In this document: one piece after another, positions 1-8,524 of the stretch
How positions within the stretch are numbered: position 1 is the first letter of the stretch
How the letters are laid out: the number at the start of each line of letters is the position of its first letter
DNA from: Agrococcus baldri
GTDB taxonomy: Bacteria; Actinomycetota; Actinomycetes; Actinomycetales; Microbacteriaceae
Reading direction: 5' to 3'
NCBI GenBank assembly: GCA_007988785.1
Contig: BJUU01000015.1
Span: 1 to 63,787 of the forward strand
DNA: 63,787 bases
The notes under the pieces: generated by a model
What the model was told of the DNA's origin: nothing
What the model saw: the letters and a program-made list of their open reading frames with translations, nothing else
Databases searched by the model: none
Program-made: the position numbers and the translations under genes

Positions 1-80
1 GGGCTCGAGCCGGCAGCGGACTGAGCCGTAGCGGCCCGAGCCGTAGCGGGCTGCGCCGACCCGCACCCCGCGGCACCGAC
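1..80. other. left edge, no gene called
   Basis: These 80 bases carry two near-identical copies of GAGCCGTAGCGG. One forward frame reaches a stop at 22-24, so the tail of an upstream plus-strand gene (parB would be expected from gene order in related genomes) may end here. There is too little sequence to call it. Confidence 0.3.
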
Positions 81-120
81 GACGAAGGCCCGACGGGACG
101 CATCCGGTCGGGCCTTCGTC
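81..120. terminator. bidirectional hairpin terminator
   Basis: A perfect 14-bp stem (81-94 with 107-120, GACGAAGGCCCGAC and its complement) encloses a 12-nt loop. It lies just beyond the stop of trxA (minus strand) and could also end whatever enters from the left. There is no U-tract, as is usual for high-GC actinobacterial hairpins. Confidence 0.75.
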
Positions 121-176
121 ATGCGGTCTCGTGACGCGTGCGCCTGCGGCGTGCGCTCCTCGACCGACGAACGGGA

Positions 177-488
177 TCAGAGGTAGGCGGCGAGCTCCTG
201 CTCGATCGCGGGCTTGGGGCGCGCGCCGATGAGCTCGTGCACGACCTCGCCGTTCTGGAACACCTTCATCGCGGGGATGGAGGTGATGTTGTAGCGCATC
301 GCCAGGTCGGGCTCCTGGTCGACGTTCACCTTGACGACGTCGAGCTTCTCGGTCTCGCTGTCGATCTGCTCGAGGATGGGGCTCACGGCGCGGCACGGCC
401 CGCACCAGGCGGCCCAGAAGTCGACGACGACGGGCTTGTCGGACTGCAGGACGTCCTGCTCGAACGATGCGGTGGTGACTTCTTTCAC
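177..488 (-). CDS. trxA: thioredoxin
   Basis: Cytosolic thioredoxin of 103 aa, a normal length, which reduces protein disulfides with electrons from TrxB. The active site WCGPC is at residues 28-32, followed by the conserved cis-proline segment SIPAMK near residue 72. The GTG start at 488 overlaps the end of trxB by 4 nt (GTGA), so the two are translationally coupled and trxB is the upstream gene of the unit. The trxB-trxA order next to murJ matches the oriC-proximal block of other actinobacteria such as mycobacteria. Confidence 0.97.
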   Translation of the reverse strand: MKEVTTASFEQDVLQSDKPVVVDFWAAWCGPCRAVSPILEQIDSETEKLDVVKVNVDQEPDLAMRYNITSIPAMKVFQNGEVVHELIGARPKPAIEQELAAYL

Positions 489-1459
489 AGTGCTGCCTCC
501 GTAGGGGTGGTGACGAGTGCCGGCACGGCGTGCGCGGCCAGGTGGTGCTGCGCGTCGAGCGCGGCGACGGTGCCGGAGCCGGCGGCCGTGATGGCCTGCC
601 GGTAGGTGGGGTCGATGACGTCGCCCGCGGCGAACACGCCGGGCACCGAGGTGCGCGACGAGCGGCCCTCGACGGCGATGGTGCCCTCGGCGGTGAGCTC
701 GAGCTTGCCGTGCACGAGGTGCGTGCGCGGATCCGAGCCGATCGCGACGAAGACGCCGTCGATCGGCATCTCCCACGTGCTGCCGGTGATCGTGTCGCGC
801 AGCGTCACGCCGGAGACCTGGTTCGTGCCGTTGACCTCGGTGCCGTTGATCTGCTCGACCACGGCGTTGGTGAGGAACTCGATCTTCTCGTCCTGCTCGG
901 CGCGCTCGAGCATCGCGGCGCTCGCGCGGAACGTCTCGGAGCGGTGCACGATCGTGACCTTGTCGGCGAACTTCGTCAGGAAGGTCGCCTCCTCCATGGC
1001 CGAGTCGCCGCCGCCGACCACGACCAGCTGCTTCTGCTTGAAGAAGAAGCCGTCGCACGTGGCGCACCACGAGACGCCGTGGCCCGAGAGGGGCTCCTCG
1101 CCGGCGATGCCGAGCTTGCGGTAGGCCGAGCCGGTGGCGAAGATCAGCGTGCGCGTCTCGAGCACCTCGTCGCCGACGTGCACGCGCTTGACCTCGCCGT
1201 CGAGCTCGAGCTCGGTGGCATCCTGCATGCGCACGTCGGCGCCGAAGCGCTCGGCCTGCTGCTGCATGGCGAACATGAGGTCGGGGCCCTGCACGCCGTC
1301 GGGGAAGCCGGGGAAGTTCTCGACGTCGGTCGTGGTCATGAGGTCGCCGCCCATCTCGACGCTCGAGGCGAGCACGATCGGCTGCAGGTTGGCCCGCGCG
1401 GCGTAGATCGCGGCCGTGTAGCCGGCCGGGCCGGAGCCGATGATGATGACGTCGTGCAC
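485..1459 (-). CDS. trxB: thioredoxin-disulfide reductase
   Basis: NADPH-dependent flavoprotein of 324 aa that reduces thioredoxin. The FAD-binding GSGPAG motif is at residues 8-13, the redox-active CATC is at residues 132-135, the NADPH-binding GGGDSAMEEA is near residue 150 and the C-terminal FAD motif GVFAAGDV is present. GTG at 1459 is preceded by a good AGGAGG ribosome binding site. A TAGAAT -10-like hexamer at 1507-1502 overlaps the stop of the upstream gene and may give trxB-trxA their own promoter. Function is secure from the motifs and the coupled trxA. Confidence 0.97.
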   Translation of the reverse strand: MHDVIIIGSGPAGYTAAIYAARANLQPIVLASSVEMGGDLMTTTDVENFPGFPDGVQGPDLMFAMQQQAERFGADVRMQDATELELDGEVKRVHVGDEVLETRTLIFATGSAYRKLGIAGEEPLSGHGVSWCATCDGFFFKQKQLVVVGGGDSAMEEATFLTKFADKVTIVHRSETFRASAAMLERAEQDEKIEFLTNAVVEQINGTEVNGTNQVSGVTLRDTITGSTWEMPIDGVFVAIGSDPRTHLVHGKLELTAEGTIAVEGRSSRTSVPGVFAAGDVIDPTYRQAITAAGSGTVAALDAQHHLAAHAVPALVTTPTEAAL

Positions 1460-1501
1460 GAGGCCTCCTGGTTCGTGGCGGGGATGCTCCTGGAAGAACC
1501 G

Positions 1502-1507
1502 ATTCTA
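1502..1507 (-). promoter_or_regulatory. possible -10 box for trxB-trxA
   Basis: TAGAAT on the minus strand, overlapping the TAG stop of the 143-aa upstream gene, about 42 nt before the trxB start. No convincing -35 element is visible. Confidence 0.35.
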
Positions 1508-1936
1508 GGTCGTCGGCATTCCCTCGCCCCGTGGCTCGCGGGCGCTGCCCTCGGCGCCGGGCTCGCTCGAGGCGGGAGGGCCGACCACGGCCAGCAGGTC
1601 GCCGGTCGCGGCGTCGACGACGATCAGGCCGGTCGGCGGCCACTCGGGCGTGCGCCGCACGACGGGGCGCTGCACGCGGTCGCGCGCGCGTCGATCCCAG
1701 GAGTCGACCAGCCGCGCGGTGTCGGCGTCGACGATCAGCACCTCGGGGTGGGCGTGCGCGAGCGACGAGGAGGCGTCCGACGACCACCAGCCCTCGACCG
1801 CGAGCGGCCGGGGAGCGGAGGTGAGCGCGTGGTGCCGCGTGCGCTCACGGCCGAGCGTCGTCGCGACGATCGCGCCGACGCCGGCGAGCGCGCCGACCAG
1901 CAGCGGTGCGGCGAAGCGGATGAGCGGACTCGCCAT
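1505..1936 (-). CDS. small membrane-anchored protein, unknown function
   Basis: Not recognised; 143 aa. One N-terminal hydrophobic helix (about residues 5-27) is followed by a mostly polar domain containing VLIVDADTARLVDSWDRRAR and TGLIVVDAATGDLLAVVG, two stretches that resemble short beta-propeller-like or pseudo-repeat strands. The ATG at 1936 has a GGGAGG ribosome binding site 7 nt upstream. It lies between murJ and trxB, the position that sigM and its anti-sigma factor occupy in mycobacteria, but it shows no resemblance to either. Coding is supported by position, ribosome binding site and GC-rich third positions. Confidence 0.6.
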   Translation of the reverse strand: MASPLIRFAAPLLVGALAGVGAIVATTLGRERTRHHALTSAPRPLAVEGWWSSDASSSLAHAHPEVLIVDADTARLVDSWDRRARDRVQRPVVRRTPEWPPTGLIVVDAATGDLLAVVGPPASSEPGAEGSAREPRGEGMPTT

Positions 1937-2030
1937 GCGTGCCTCCCTGACGTCCCTGCGCGGCCCGGTGACGCATCCGCACCCGAACCCGCCGCCATGG
2001 TAGACGTCGGCCTTGTGCGCGGGCAGTGCG

Positions 2031-3686
2031 TCAGGCGGGATCTGCGGGCGCGGAGCCGTTCCCGCGGCCGCCGCGGAACTTCGCCACCACGATGTCGACC
2101 GTCGAGCGGAAGTCGGGGTTGCGCGTCAGGTAGAGCAGGCCGAAGTAGATGAGCGCCATCACGACGCCGGCGGCGATGCAGGTGAGCACGGCACCCGTCA
2201 CGTTGACGGTGCCGAAGCCACCCGGGCGGTAGCCGCCGAGGGCCCAGACCGTGCCGGCCCCCGCCGCCGCCGCGAGCAGGCCGTACGCCAGGTACTGGAC
2301 GTGGCGCCAGCCGATCAGCCGGAAGCCGAAGGGCCCGATCTTGCGGCGGACGAGGATGAGCCAGACCGAGCACGAGACGAGGTTGGCACCGGAGACGGCG
2401 AGGGCGGTTCCCGCGATGATCCACACCGGCGGGAGCGTCGACGCCCACCACAGCAGCCCGAACGTCACGAACATCCCGAAGCACGCGTAGATGAACGGGG
2501 TGCGCGTATCGCCGAGCGAGAAGAAGACGCGCTGGATGACGTACTCGGCGCTGAAGGCGACGAGGCAGACGAGGAAGGCCCAGATGACCCAGGCCATCGA
2601 CAGCATGAGGTCGAAGCTGGGCTCGAGGATGCGGGCGAAGGGCACCGCGATGACGGCGAGCACGAGCGCCGAGATGGTCGTGAGCATGCCGACGCCGCGC
2701 AGCGCCGACGAGAGGTCCTGCCGGATGCCGGCGACGTTCGACTCGCTCGCGTGGCGCGACATGCTCGTGAAGTAGGCGATCGCGATCGACACGGCGATGA
2801 TCGAGTGGGGGAGCGAGAACACGTACCAGGAGTTCTGCATCGTGGCGATGTTCGCCACCTCGCCCATCGACGCGACGCGCGACTGCACGACGCCCTTGAT
2901 CTGCCCGATGATGACGATGCCGAACAGCCACATCGCGGCCGTTCCCGTCGCCTTCAGGCCCACGCCGCGCCAGCCGAAGTCGAGCCTGAAGCGCAGGCCC
3001 GTCTTGCGGAAGAAGAGCACGAGCACGAGCGCCTGCACGGCGACGCCGACGGTGGTCACCGCGCCGAGCAGCGTGATGCGATCCGGGTTCCACACCTCGA
3101 TGTCGCTGTTCACCGCTTCGCCGCCGAAGAGCAGCATGAACGCACCGAGGCCCGCGATCGACACGACGTTGTTGACCACCGGCGCCCAGGTGTAGGGGCC
3201 GAACTGGCTGCGGGCGTTGTAGATCTCGCCCAGCAGCGTGTAGATCGCGTAGAAGAGGATCTGCGGCATGCACCAGTAGGCGAGGGCGACCGCGAGCGCC
3301 ATCTGCTCGTTCGTGAAGCCGCTGCCGCTCTCGGTGGCGCTGACGGCGTACAGCTGGACGAGCCACGGCGCGGCGACGGTGGCGGCCGCTGCGATCAGCA
3401 GGAAGACCGTGCCGCCGAGGGTGAGGATCTTCGAGATGTAGGCCTCGCCGCGGTCGGCGGCCTTCGAGGCCTTGACGATCTGCGGCACCAGCACGGCGCT
3501 CATGACGCCGCCGGCGACCAGCGCGTAGACGTTGTTCGGCAGCTGGTTCGCGAGGCCGAACGCCTCGGCGGCGTGGGAGCCTCCCTGGCCGATCGCCATG
3601 GCGAGCATCGCCATCTTCACGAAGCCCAGCACGCGCGACACCATCGTGCCGGAGGCGATGATCGCGCTCGCCCTGCCTGCGTTCAC
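2031..3686 (-). CDS. murJ: lipid II flippase MurJ
   Basis: Integral membrane protein of 551 aa in the MOP/MATE superfamily that flips lipid II for peptidoglycan synthesis. It opens with the family-typical ASAIIASGTMVSRVLGFVK and has about 14 hydrophobic helices throughout. The GTG start at 3686 is chosen because it follows an AGGAGG site and forms a 4-nt GTGA overlap with the stop of the DUF6049 gene; the open frame continues upstream only inside that gene. Unlike some mycobacterial homologues it ends soon after the last helix and carries no long pseudokinase/FhaA-binding tail. Essential housekeeping gene. Confidence 0.95.
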   Translation of the reverse strand: MNAGRASAIIASGTMVSRVLGFVKMAMLAMAIGQGGSHAAEAFGLANQLPNNVYALVAGGVMSAVLVPQIVKASKAADRGEAYISKILTLGGTVFLLIAAAATVAAPWLVQLYAVSATESGSGFTNEQMALAVALAYWCMPQILFYAIYTLLGEIYNARSQFGPYTWAPVVNNVVSIAGLGAFMLLFGGEAVNSDIEVWNPDRITLLGAVTTVGVAVQALVLVLFFRKTGLRFRLDFGWRGVGLKATGTAAMWLFGIVIIGQIKGVVQSRVASMGEVANIATMQNSWYVFSLPHSIIAVSIAIAYFTSMSRHASESNVAGIRQDLSSALRGVGMLTTISALVLAVIAVPFARILEPSFDLMLSMAWVIWAFLVCLVAFSAEYVIQRVFFSLGDTRTPFIYACFGMFVTFGLLWWASTLPPVWIIAGTALAVSGANLVSCSVWLILVRRKIGPFGFRLIGWRHVQYLAYGLLAAAAGAGTVWALGGYRPGGFGTVNVTGAVLTCIAAGVVMALIYFGLLYLTRNPDFRSTVDIVVAKFRGGRGNGSAPADPA

Positions 3687-5698
3687 GCGGTCTCCTCCTG
3701 ATCGCGGTGCTCGCGGGCGAGGTCGTCGATGTCGCCGCGAGCCTGGCCGCGGCGCCGCTTCTGGATCGAGCGGAGGATGCCGAAGCCCAGCAGCAGCACG
3801 ATCGCGATGCCGAGCGTCCACGCCACCGCCACCTCGATCGTCGGCTGCGCAGTGATGTGCAGCTGCTGGATCTGCCCGAGCGGCACCCCGTCGGGCGTGT
3901 GCAGCTGCACGACCATCAGCAGCGTGCCCGTGCCGACGACGTCGACGGGCACCTGCACCCGCTGCTGGCTCGTGGGCGCGATCGTCACGTCGATGCGCGG
4001 CTCCGGCACGCTGACGAGCGCGTTCGTGGGCCGCACCGTGAGCACGACGTTCGCCGGCACATCCAGCTCGTTCGTGATCGTGATCGGCAGGCCGACGCTC
4101 TCGCCGACCGCGTGGATGTCGCTGCCGCCGACGAGCTGCACGGCATTGCGCACCTCGCTCATGGTGCCCCCGAGGTTCTCGATCGCCACCCGGTCGGCCT
4201 CGGTCACCTCGCGGCCGGCGTCGGGCAGGGCTGCGAGCACCGCCAGCCGCAGCTCGGCGAGCAGCGCGGCGGGCTCGTCGACGATCGATGCGACGCGGGA
4301 TGCCTCCGACTCCTGCTCGAGCGCGTCGGCGACGAGCGCGGCACCGTCGTTGCGCTGGGGATCGTCGGTCTCGACGAGCGTCGCCTCGCGCGGCGTCGCC
4401 TCGAGCGCCGTGTCGAGGCCGGCCGTCTCGACGAACTGCGCCTCGGCGAGGTCGGCGAGCAGCGGGGCGGAGTCGCCGCTGCTCGGGGGTGCCAGCACCG
4501 CGGCGAGCGTGCGCGGGTCGCTGGGGCGCTCGCGGGTGATGGTGGCGAGCAGCGCCACGACCTGCGCGCGCGCATCGGCCGCCGACTCCTCGTCGGCCTC
4601 GGCTGCGGCGCGCACGAGCTCCTGCAGCTGCGCGTCGGCGGCCAGCACGTCGACGCCGTCGACGCGCACGTGCGCGCTCGGCGTGCTGCCGCCGAGCTGC
4701 TCGTCGAGCGCCGCGGTCGAGAGCACGACGGTGCCGGCGCCGGCGAGCGACTCGAGCTCGCCCTGCCGCACGATCGCCCGGGTGGCGTCGATGACGGGCG
4801 ATCGCGTGCCGACGGAGCCGGCCGTCGCCGGCAGCGGGTCGTCGTCCTCGCGCGGGATGCCGAGCGGCTCGAGCGGGTAGGCACCCGCTCGCACCTGCGC
4901 GATGGGGTCGGCGTTGGCGTAGAGCAGCGGATGGCTCGCCGGCGTGTCTGCGCGATCGAGCCAGTCGGTCGCCGCCTCGGGCGCCTCGTCGCCGAGCGCC
5001 GCCTCGCTCGCGCCGAACGCCGGGTCGATGCCGATCGTGGCGTCGGCGCCCAGCGCGGCGTCCAGGGCGGTGCGTGCCTGCCCGCCGGGCTCGGTGGCCG
5101 CCTCGAGCTGGTCGGCGGTCAGCAGCCCGCTGGCGCCGACGCGCGAGTCGATGGGGGCGGAGAGCGCGACGGTCGTGGGGCTCGCCTCGCCGGGCTCATC
5201 GCGCACCACGACGCTCGTGGCGCTGCCGAAGGCGGCGCCCGATGCGGCGAGGCCGTACGGCCCCCACGCGCGGCCGTCGAGGCCGAGCGCCTCCGCGTCG
5301 ATGCTCGTGCGCACCGTCTCGCGGTCGAGGGCGTCGACCGCGGGCACCTCGACCGTCGCGATCGCGGAGCTCGCCATGAAGGCCTCGCCGTCGAACCAGC
5401 GGCTGAGGCTGTAGCGGGTGCCGATCGGCTGGGTCGTGAGCAGCACCTCGACGGTCGTGGCCTCGGTGGCGTCGGCGCTCGGGTTGTCGATGGTGAGCTC
5501 GAGGTCGAGCCCGTCGCCGTCCTGCAGCAGCGGGTCGACCGGCGCGAGGATCATGTGCGGCGCCTCGTCGAGCGGCTCGTCCGGCGGGGCGGTGGCGCTC
5601 GCGGGGGCGAGCTGGGGTGCCACCACCATCGCCGTCGCGAGCGCGACGACGGCGCACGCGGTCGCGCGCCGTCGCGCGAGGCGACCTGCCGACAGCAT
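3683..5698 (-). CDS. DUF6049 family secreted membrane-anchored protein
   Basis: Large exported protein of 671 aa. It has a signal peptide at residues 1-35 (RLARRR then a hydrophobic core ending in ASA), a long extracellular region rich in Ala/Glu/Asp, and one C-terminal transmembrane helix (VAWTLGIAIVLLLGFGIL) followed by a basic tail inside the cell. The near-C-terminal beta-rich section resembles an immunoglobulin-like domain. Proteins of this type sit next to murJ and the CCA-adding enzyme across actinobacteria (Rv3909 position in M. tuberculosis); a cell-envelope role is inferred from that linkage, the biochemical function is unknown. ATG at 5698 follows a TACACT -10 box by 7 nt, so it is probably leaderless. 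Confidence 0.85.
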   Translation of the reverse strand: MLSAGRLARRRATACAVVALATAMVVAPQLAPASATAPPDEPLDEAPHMILAPVDPLLQDGDGLDLELTIDNPSADATEATTVEVLLTTQPIGTRYSLSRWFDGEAFMASSAIATVEVPAVDALDRETVRTSIDAEALGLDGRAWGPYGLAASGAAFGSATSVVVRDEPGEASPTTVALSAPIDSRVGASGLLTADQLEAATEPGGQARTALDAALGADATIGIDPAFGASEAALGDEAPEAATDWLDRADTPASHPLLYANADPIAQVRAGAYPLEPLGIPREDDDPLPATAGSVGTRSPVIDATRAIVRQGELESLAGAGTVVLSTAALDEQLGGSTPSAHVRVDGVDVLAADAQLQELVRAAAEADEESAADARAQVVALLATITRERPSDPRTLAAVLAPPSSGDSAPLLADLAEAQFVETAGLDTALEATPREATLVETDDPQRNDGAALVADALEQESEASRVASIVDEPAALLAELRLAVLAALPDAGREVTEADRVAIENLGGTMSEVRNAVQLVGGSDIHAVGESVGLPITITNELDVPANVVLTVRPTNALVSVPEPRIDVTIAPTSQQRVQVPVDVVGTGTLLMVVQLHTPDGVPLGQIQQLHITAQPTIEVAVAWTLGIAIVLLLGFGILRSIQKRRRGQARGDIDDLAREHRDQEETA

Positions 5699-5705
5699 GG
5701 TGGCA

Positions 5706-5711
5706 AGTGTA
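5706..5711 (-). promoter_or_regulatory. -10 box, leaderless start of DUF6049 gene
   Basis: TACACT lies 7 nt before the ATG at 5698. The divergent CCA-adding enzyme gene has its own -10 box 59 nt away. Confidence 0.55.
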
Positions 5712-5769
5712 GGCCGCTCGTCAGTGCGCGGCCCTCCGCTGCCCCGCCGCCCGGCCGCGCCGGAGGTGC

Positions 5770-5775
5770 CAGAAT
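5770..5775 (+). promoter_or_regulatory. -10 box, leaderless start of CCA-adding enzyme
   Basis: CAGAAT lies 8 nt before GTG 5784. A GGAGG at 5762-5766 is too far from either candidate start to act as a ribosome binding site, which favours a leaderless GTG. Confidence 0.5.
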
Positions 5776-5783
5776 GGTCGGTC

Positions 5784-7247
5784 GTGACCGACATGGCCGA
5801 GGCGACCGCGCGACTGCACGCGCTCGTCGCCACCGCGCCCACGGCGCGGCTGGCCGAGGCGTTCACCGCCGCCGGCCACGAGCTCGCGCTCGTCGGCGGC
5901 CCGGTGCGCGACACCTTCCTCGACCGACCCGTCACCGATCTCGACTTCGCCTCGAGCGCCTCGCCCGACGAGATCCTCGCCGTGGTCGCGCCGCTCGCCG
6001 ACGCGACCTGGGATGTCGGGCGCGAGTTCGGCACCATCGCCGCCCGCATCGGCGGCGACACCGTCGAGATCACCACCTACCGGGCCGACACCTACGACGG
6101 CGTCTCGCGCAAGCCGCAGGTGGCGTTCGGCGACACCCTCGAGGGCGACCTGGTGCGCCGCGACTTCACCGTCAACGCCATGGCGCTGCGCGTCACGCCG
6201 TCGCGGGGCGAGACGGTCACGGATGCGTCGCCGCAGCTCGTCGACGTCGGCGGCGGCCTCGAGCACCTGCTGGAGGGCGTGCTCGACACGCCCCAGGCGC
6301 CCGAGCGCTCCTTCGACGACGACCCGCTGCGCATGATGCGGGCCGCGCGCTTCGCCGCGCAGCTCGGCTTCGACGTCGCACCCCGGGTGGTGACCGCGAT
6401 GACCGAGCTGGCCGAGCGCATCCGTGACATCTCCGCCGAGCGGGTGCGCGACGAGCTCACCAAGCTGCTGCTGACCGGCGGGCCCGTGCCGGGCATCCGC
6501 CTGCTGACCGAGACCGGCATCCTCGACCTGGTGCTGCCGGAGGTGCCGGCGCTGCGGCTCGAGACCGACGAGCACGCGCACCACAAGGACGTCTTCGAGC
6601 ACTCGCTCACGGTGCTGCAGCAGGGCATCGACCTCGAGGCGTCGAGGAATCCGGATGCGGCGCCAGACCTGGTCTCGCGGCTCGCGGGCCTGCTGCACGA
6701 CATCGGCAAGCCCGCCACGCGGCGCATCGAGGGCCGCACCGTCACCTTCCACCAGCACGACCTCGTCGGCGCGCGGATGGCGAGGAAGCGGCTCAAGGAG
6801 CTGCGCTTCGACAACGACACGGTGAAGTCGGTGGCGCGGCTGGTCGAGCTGCACCTGCGCTTCTACGGCTACGGCGAGCAGGCGTGGACCGACTCGGCCG
6901 TGCGCCGCTACGTGCGCGACGCGGGGCCGCTGCTCGAGCGGCTGCACATCCTCACCCGATCGGATGTCACGACCCGCAACCGGCGCAAGGCCGAGCGGCT
7001 CGACTTCGCCTACGACGACCTCGAGCGGCGCATCGCCGAGCTGCGCGAGCAGGAGGAGATGGACGCGGTGCGCCCCGACCTCGACGGCGAGCAGATCATG
7101 GCGATCCTCGGCATCCGGCCCGGCCGCGAGGTGGGGGAGGCCTACCGGATGCTGCTCGAGCACCGCCTCGAGCACGGGCCGGCGACGCCCGAGGAGGCCG
7201 AGCGCGTGCTGCGCGAGTGGTGGGCCGCGCGCGCGGTGGAGCTCTAG
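5784..7247 (+). CDS. pcnA: CCA tRNA nucleotidyltransferase
   Basis: Adds or repairs the 3' CCA end of tRNAs; cytosolic, 487 aa. The class II nucleotidyltransferase signature is visible as LVGGPVRD and TDLDFASS (metal-binding Asp52 and Asp54), and an HD domain follows with LLHDIGKPATR near residue 305. Annotation pipelines label this actinobacterial family PcnA, but CCA addition is the expected activity. The GTG at 5784 is preferred to the ATG at 5793 because a -10 box sits 8 nt upstream of it; the alternative removes only three residues. The stop is followed directly by a terminator hairpin, so it is likely monocistronic. Confidence 0.95.
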   Translation: MTDMAEATARLHALVATAPTARLAEAFTAAGHELALVGGPVRDTFLDRPVTDLDFASSASPDEILAVVAPLADATWDVGREFGTIAARIGGDTVEITTYRADTYDGVSRKPQVAFGDTLEGDLVRRDFTVNAMALRVTPSRGETVTDASPQLVDVGGGLEHLLEGVLDTPQAPERSFDDDPLRMMRAARFAAQLGFDVAPRVVTAMTELAERIRDISAERVRDELTKLLLTGGPVPGIRLLTETGILDLVLPEVPALRLETDEHAHHKDVFEHSLTVLQQGIDLEASRNPDAAPDLVSRLAGLLHDIGKPATRRIEGRTVTFHQHDLVGARMARKRLKELRFDNDTVKSVARLVELHLRFYGYGEQAWTDSAVRRYVRDAGPLLERLHILTRSDVTTRNRRKAERLDFAYDDLERRIAELREQEEMDAVRPDLDGEQIMAILGIRPGREVGEAYRMLLEHRLEHGPATPEEAERVLREWWAARAVEL

Positions 7248-7273
7248 AGCGGAGACCCTTTCGGGTCTCCGCT
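7248..7273. terminator. terminator after CCA-adding enzyme
   Basis: A perfect 11-bp stem (AGCGGAGACCC, 7248-7258, with 7263-7273) and a TTTC loop begin one base after the stop codon. Confidence 0.8.
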
Positions 7274-7285
7274 GCGACCCCAGCG

Positions 7286-7308
7286 CCGACGCCCGTCTCG
7301 GGCGTCGG
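7286..7308. terminator. second hairpin in tandem
   Basis: A 9-bp perfect stem CCGACGCCC (7286-7294) with 7300-7308 and a GTCTC loop backs up the previous hairpin before the rpsF promoter. Confidence 0.6.
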
Positions 7309-7337
7309 AACGCGCCGCAGCGCATCCGCCGGCGTGC

Positions 7338-7366
7338 TTGAGCGCATCGGGCCACTGCGCTACAGT
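7338..7366 (+). promoter_or_regulatory. promoter of the rpsF-ssb-rpsR-rplI operon
   Basis: TTGAGC (-35, 7338-7343), a 17-nt spacer and TACAGT (-10, 7361-7366) form a good housekeeping-sigma promoter. The predicted transcript starts near 7373, leaving a leader of about 88 nt before rpsF. Confidence 0.75.
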
Positions 7367-7412
7367 TGACAGGTTGCGCTGGGTCCTGCCCGCGCACCAT
7401 GCATACCCTCCT

Positions 7413-7431
7413 GCTGCAGACCGTCTGCAGC
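7413..7431 (+). promoter_or_regulatory. rpsF leader hairpin, possible S6:S18 autoregulatory site
   Basis: GCTGCAGAC and GTCTGCAGC form an inverted repeat around a single C, and a CCG trinucleotide occurs in the apex and again just after the stem. S6:S18-binding leaders of rpsF operons are known to use a hairpin with an exposed CCG. The match here is only structural resemblance. Confidence 0.35.
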
Positions 7432-7460
7432 CGTTCTAGTCCGAAGGAGGTGGGTGAAGC

Positions 7461-7925
7461 ATGCAGGAATACGAACTGATGGTGATTCTCGACCCGGAGA
7501 TCGATGAGCGCACTGTCGCTCCGTCGCTCGACAAGTTCCTCAACGTGATCCGCAACGATGGTGGCACGATCGAGAACATCGACATCTGGGGCCGTCGCCG
7601 CCTGGCATACGAGATCGACAAGAAGACCGAGGGCATCTACGCCGTCGTGAACTTCACGGCCGAGTCCAAGACGACCGACGAGCTCGACCGGCAGCTGGGC
7701 CTGTCCGAGGCCGTCATGCGCACGAAGGTGCTGCGCGCCGACGTCGCCGTCTCGCAGACGAGCGACTCGAAGCGCGTCGCCGAGGCGAAGGCAGCCCGAG
7801 CCGCACAGGCTCCCGCCGCCGATGCCGCGAAGCCCGTCACCGACGCGAAGCCGACCGCTGCAGCGCAGGCCGCTCCGGCCGAGGCTGAGGCGGAGGCGAC
7901 TCCCGCCGAGGCAGAGGCCAAGTAG
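7461..7925 (+). CDS. rpsF: 30S ribosomal protein S6
   Basis: S6 of the small subunit platform, 154 aa. The core ([17 protein letters not shown] to about residue 95, including [10 protein letters not shown]) is standard; the C-terminal 55 residues are an Ala/Glu/Lys-rich low-complexity tail, longer than the usual roughly 100-aa protein and typical of actinobacteria. A strong AAGGAGGTG ribosome binding site precedes ATG 7461. First gene of the operon with ssb, rpsR and rplI. Confidence 0.98.
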   Translation: MQEYELMVILDPEIDERTVAPSLDKFLNVIRNDGGTIENIDIWGRRRLAYEIDKKTEGIYAVVNFTAESKTTDELDRQLGLSEAVMRTKVLRADVAVSQTSDSKRVAEAKAARAAQAPAADAAKPVTDAKPTAAAQAAPAEAEAEATPAEAEAK

Positions 7926-7927
7926 CG

Positions 7928-8467
7928 ATGGCTGGCGAGACGATCATCACGGTGGTCGGCAACCTCACTGCCGACCCGGAGCTGCGGTACACGCAGAACG
8001 GCCTCGCCGTCGCGAACTTCACGATCGCGTCGACCCCCCGCACGTTCGACCGTCAGGCCAACGAGTGGAAGGACGGCGAAGCGCTGTTCCTCCGCGCGTC
8101 GGTGTGGCGCGAGTTCGCCGAGCACGTCTCGCAGAGCCTGCAGAAGGGCAGCCGCGTCATCGCGCAGGGCCGCCTGAAGCAGCGCTCGTTCGAGACCCAG
8201 CAGGGCGAGAAGCGCACGGTCATCGAGCTCGAGGTCGACGAGATCGGCCCCTCGCTCCGCTACGCGACCGCTCAGGTCACCCGCACCACCGGCGGCGGCG
8301 CAGGCCGCAGCTCGGGCGGCGGACAGGGCGCAGGCCAGGCGGGCGGCTTCGGCCAGCCGCAGCAGGTCGCCAACGAGCCCTGGGGGCAGCCGCAGTCGCA
8401 GCCCCAGCAGGGCGGCGACGTGTGGGGTGCCCCGGGCACCACCTACAACGACGAGACGCCCTTCTAA
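7928..8467 (+). CDS. ssb: single-stranded DNA-binding protein
   Basis: SSB, 179 aa, protects single-stranded DNA during replication, repair and recombination. The OB fold occupies residues 1-115 ([19 protein letters not shown], then [14 protein letters not shown]), followed by a Gly/Gln-rich disordered linker (120-170) and the acidic protein-interaction tip DETPF at the C-terminus. It starts 2 nt after the rpsF stop and is co-transcribed with the ribosomal genes. Confidence 0.98.
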   Translation: MAGETIITVVGNLTADPELRYTQNGLAVANFTIASTPRTFDRQANEWKDGEALFLRASVWREFAEHVSQSLQKGSRVIAQGRLKQRSFETQQGEKRTVIELEVDEIGPSLRYATAQVTRTTGGGAGRSSGGGQGAGQAGGFGQPQQVANEPWGQPQSQPQQGGDVWGAPGTTYNDETPF

Positions 8468-8524
8468 GGCTCCTCGCACTCCACGATTCACGGGACGGCA
8501 GTCCCGAGCACGAAAGAAGGACAC

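Noticed and set aside
1-60. The tail of ParB at the left edge
   Set aside because: Gene order makes it plausible, but the readable peptide before the stop at 22-24 is only seven residues long.
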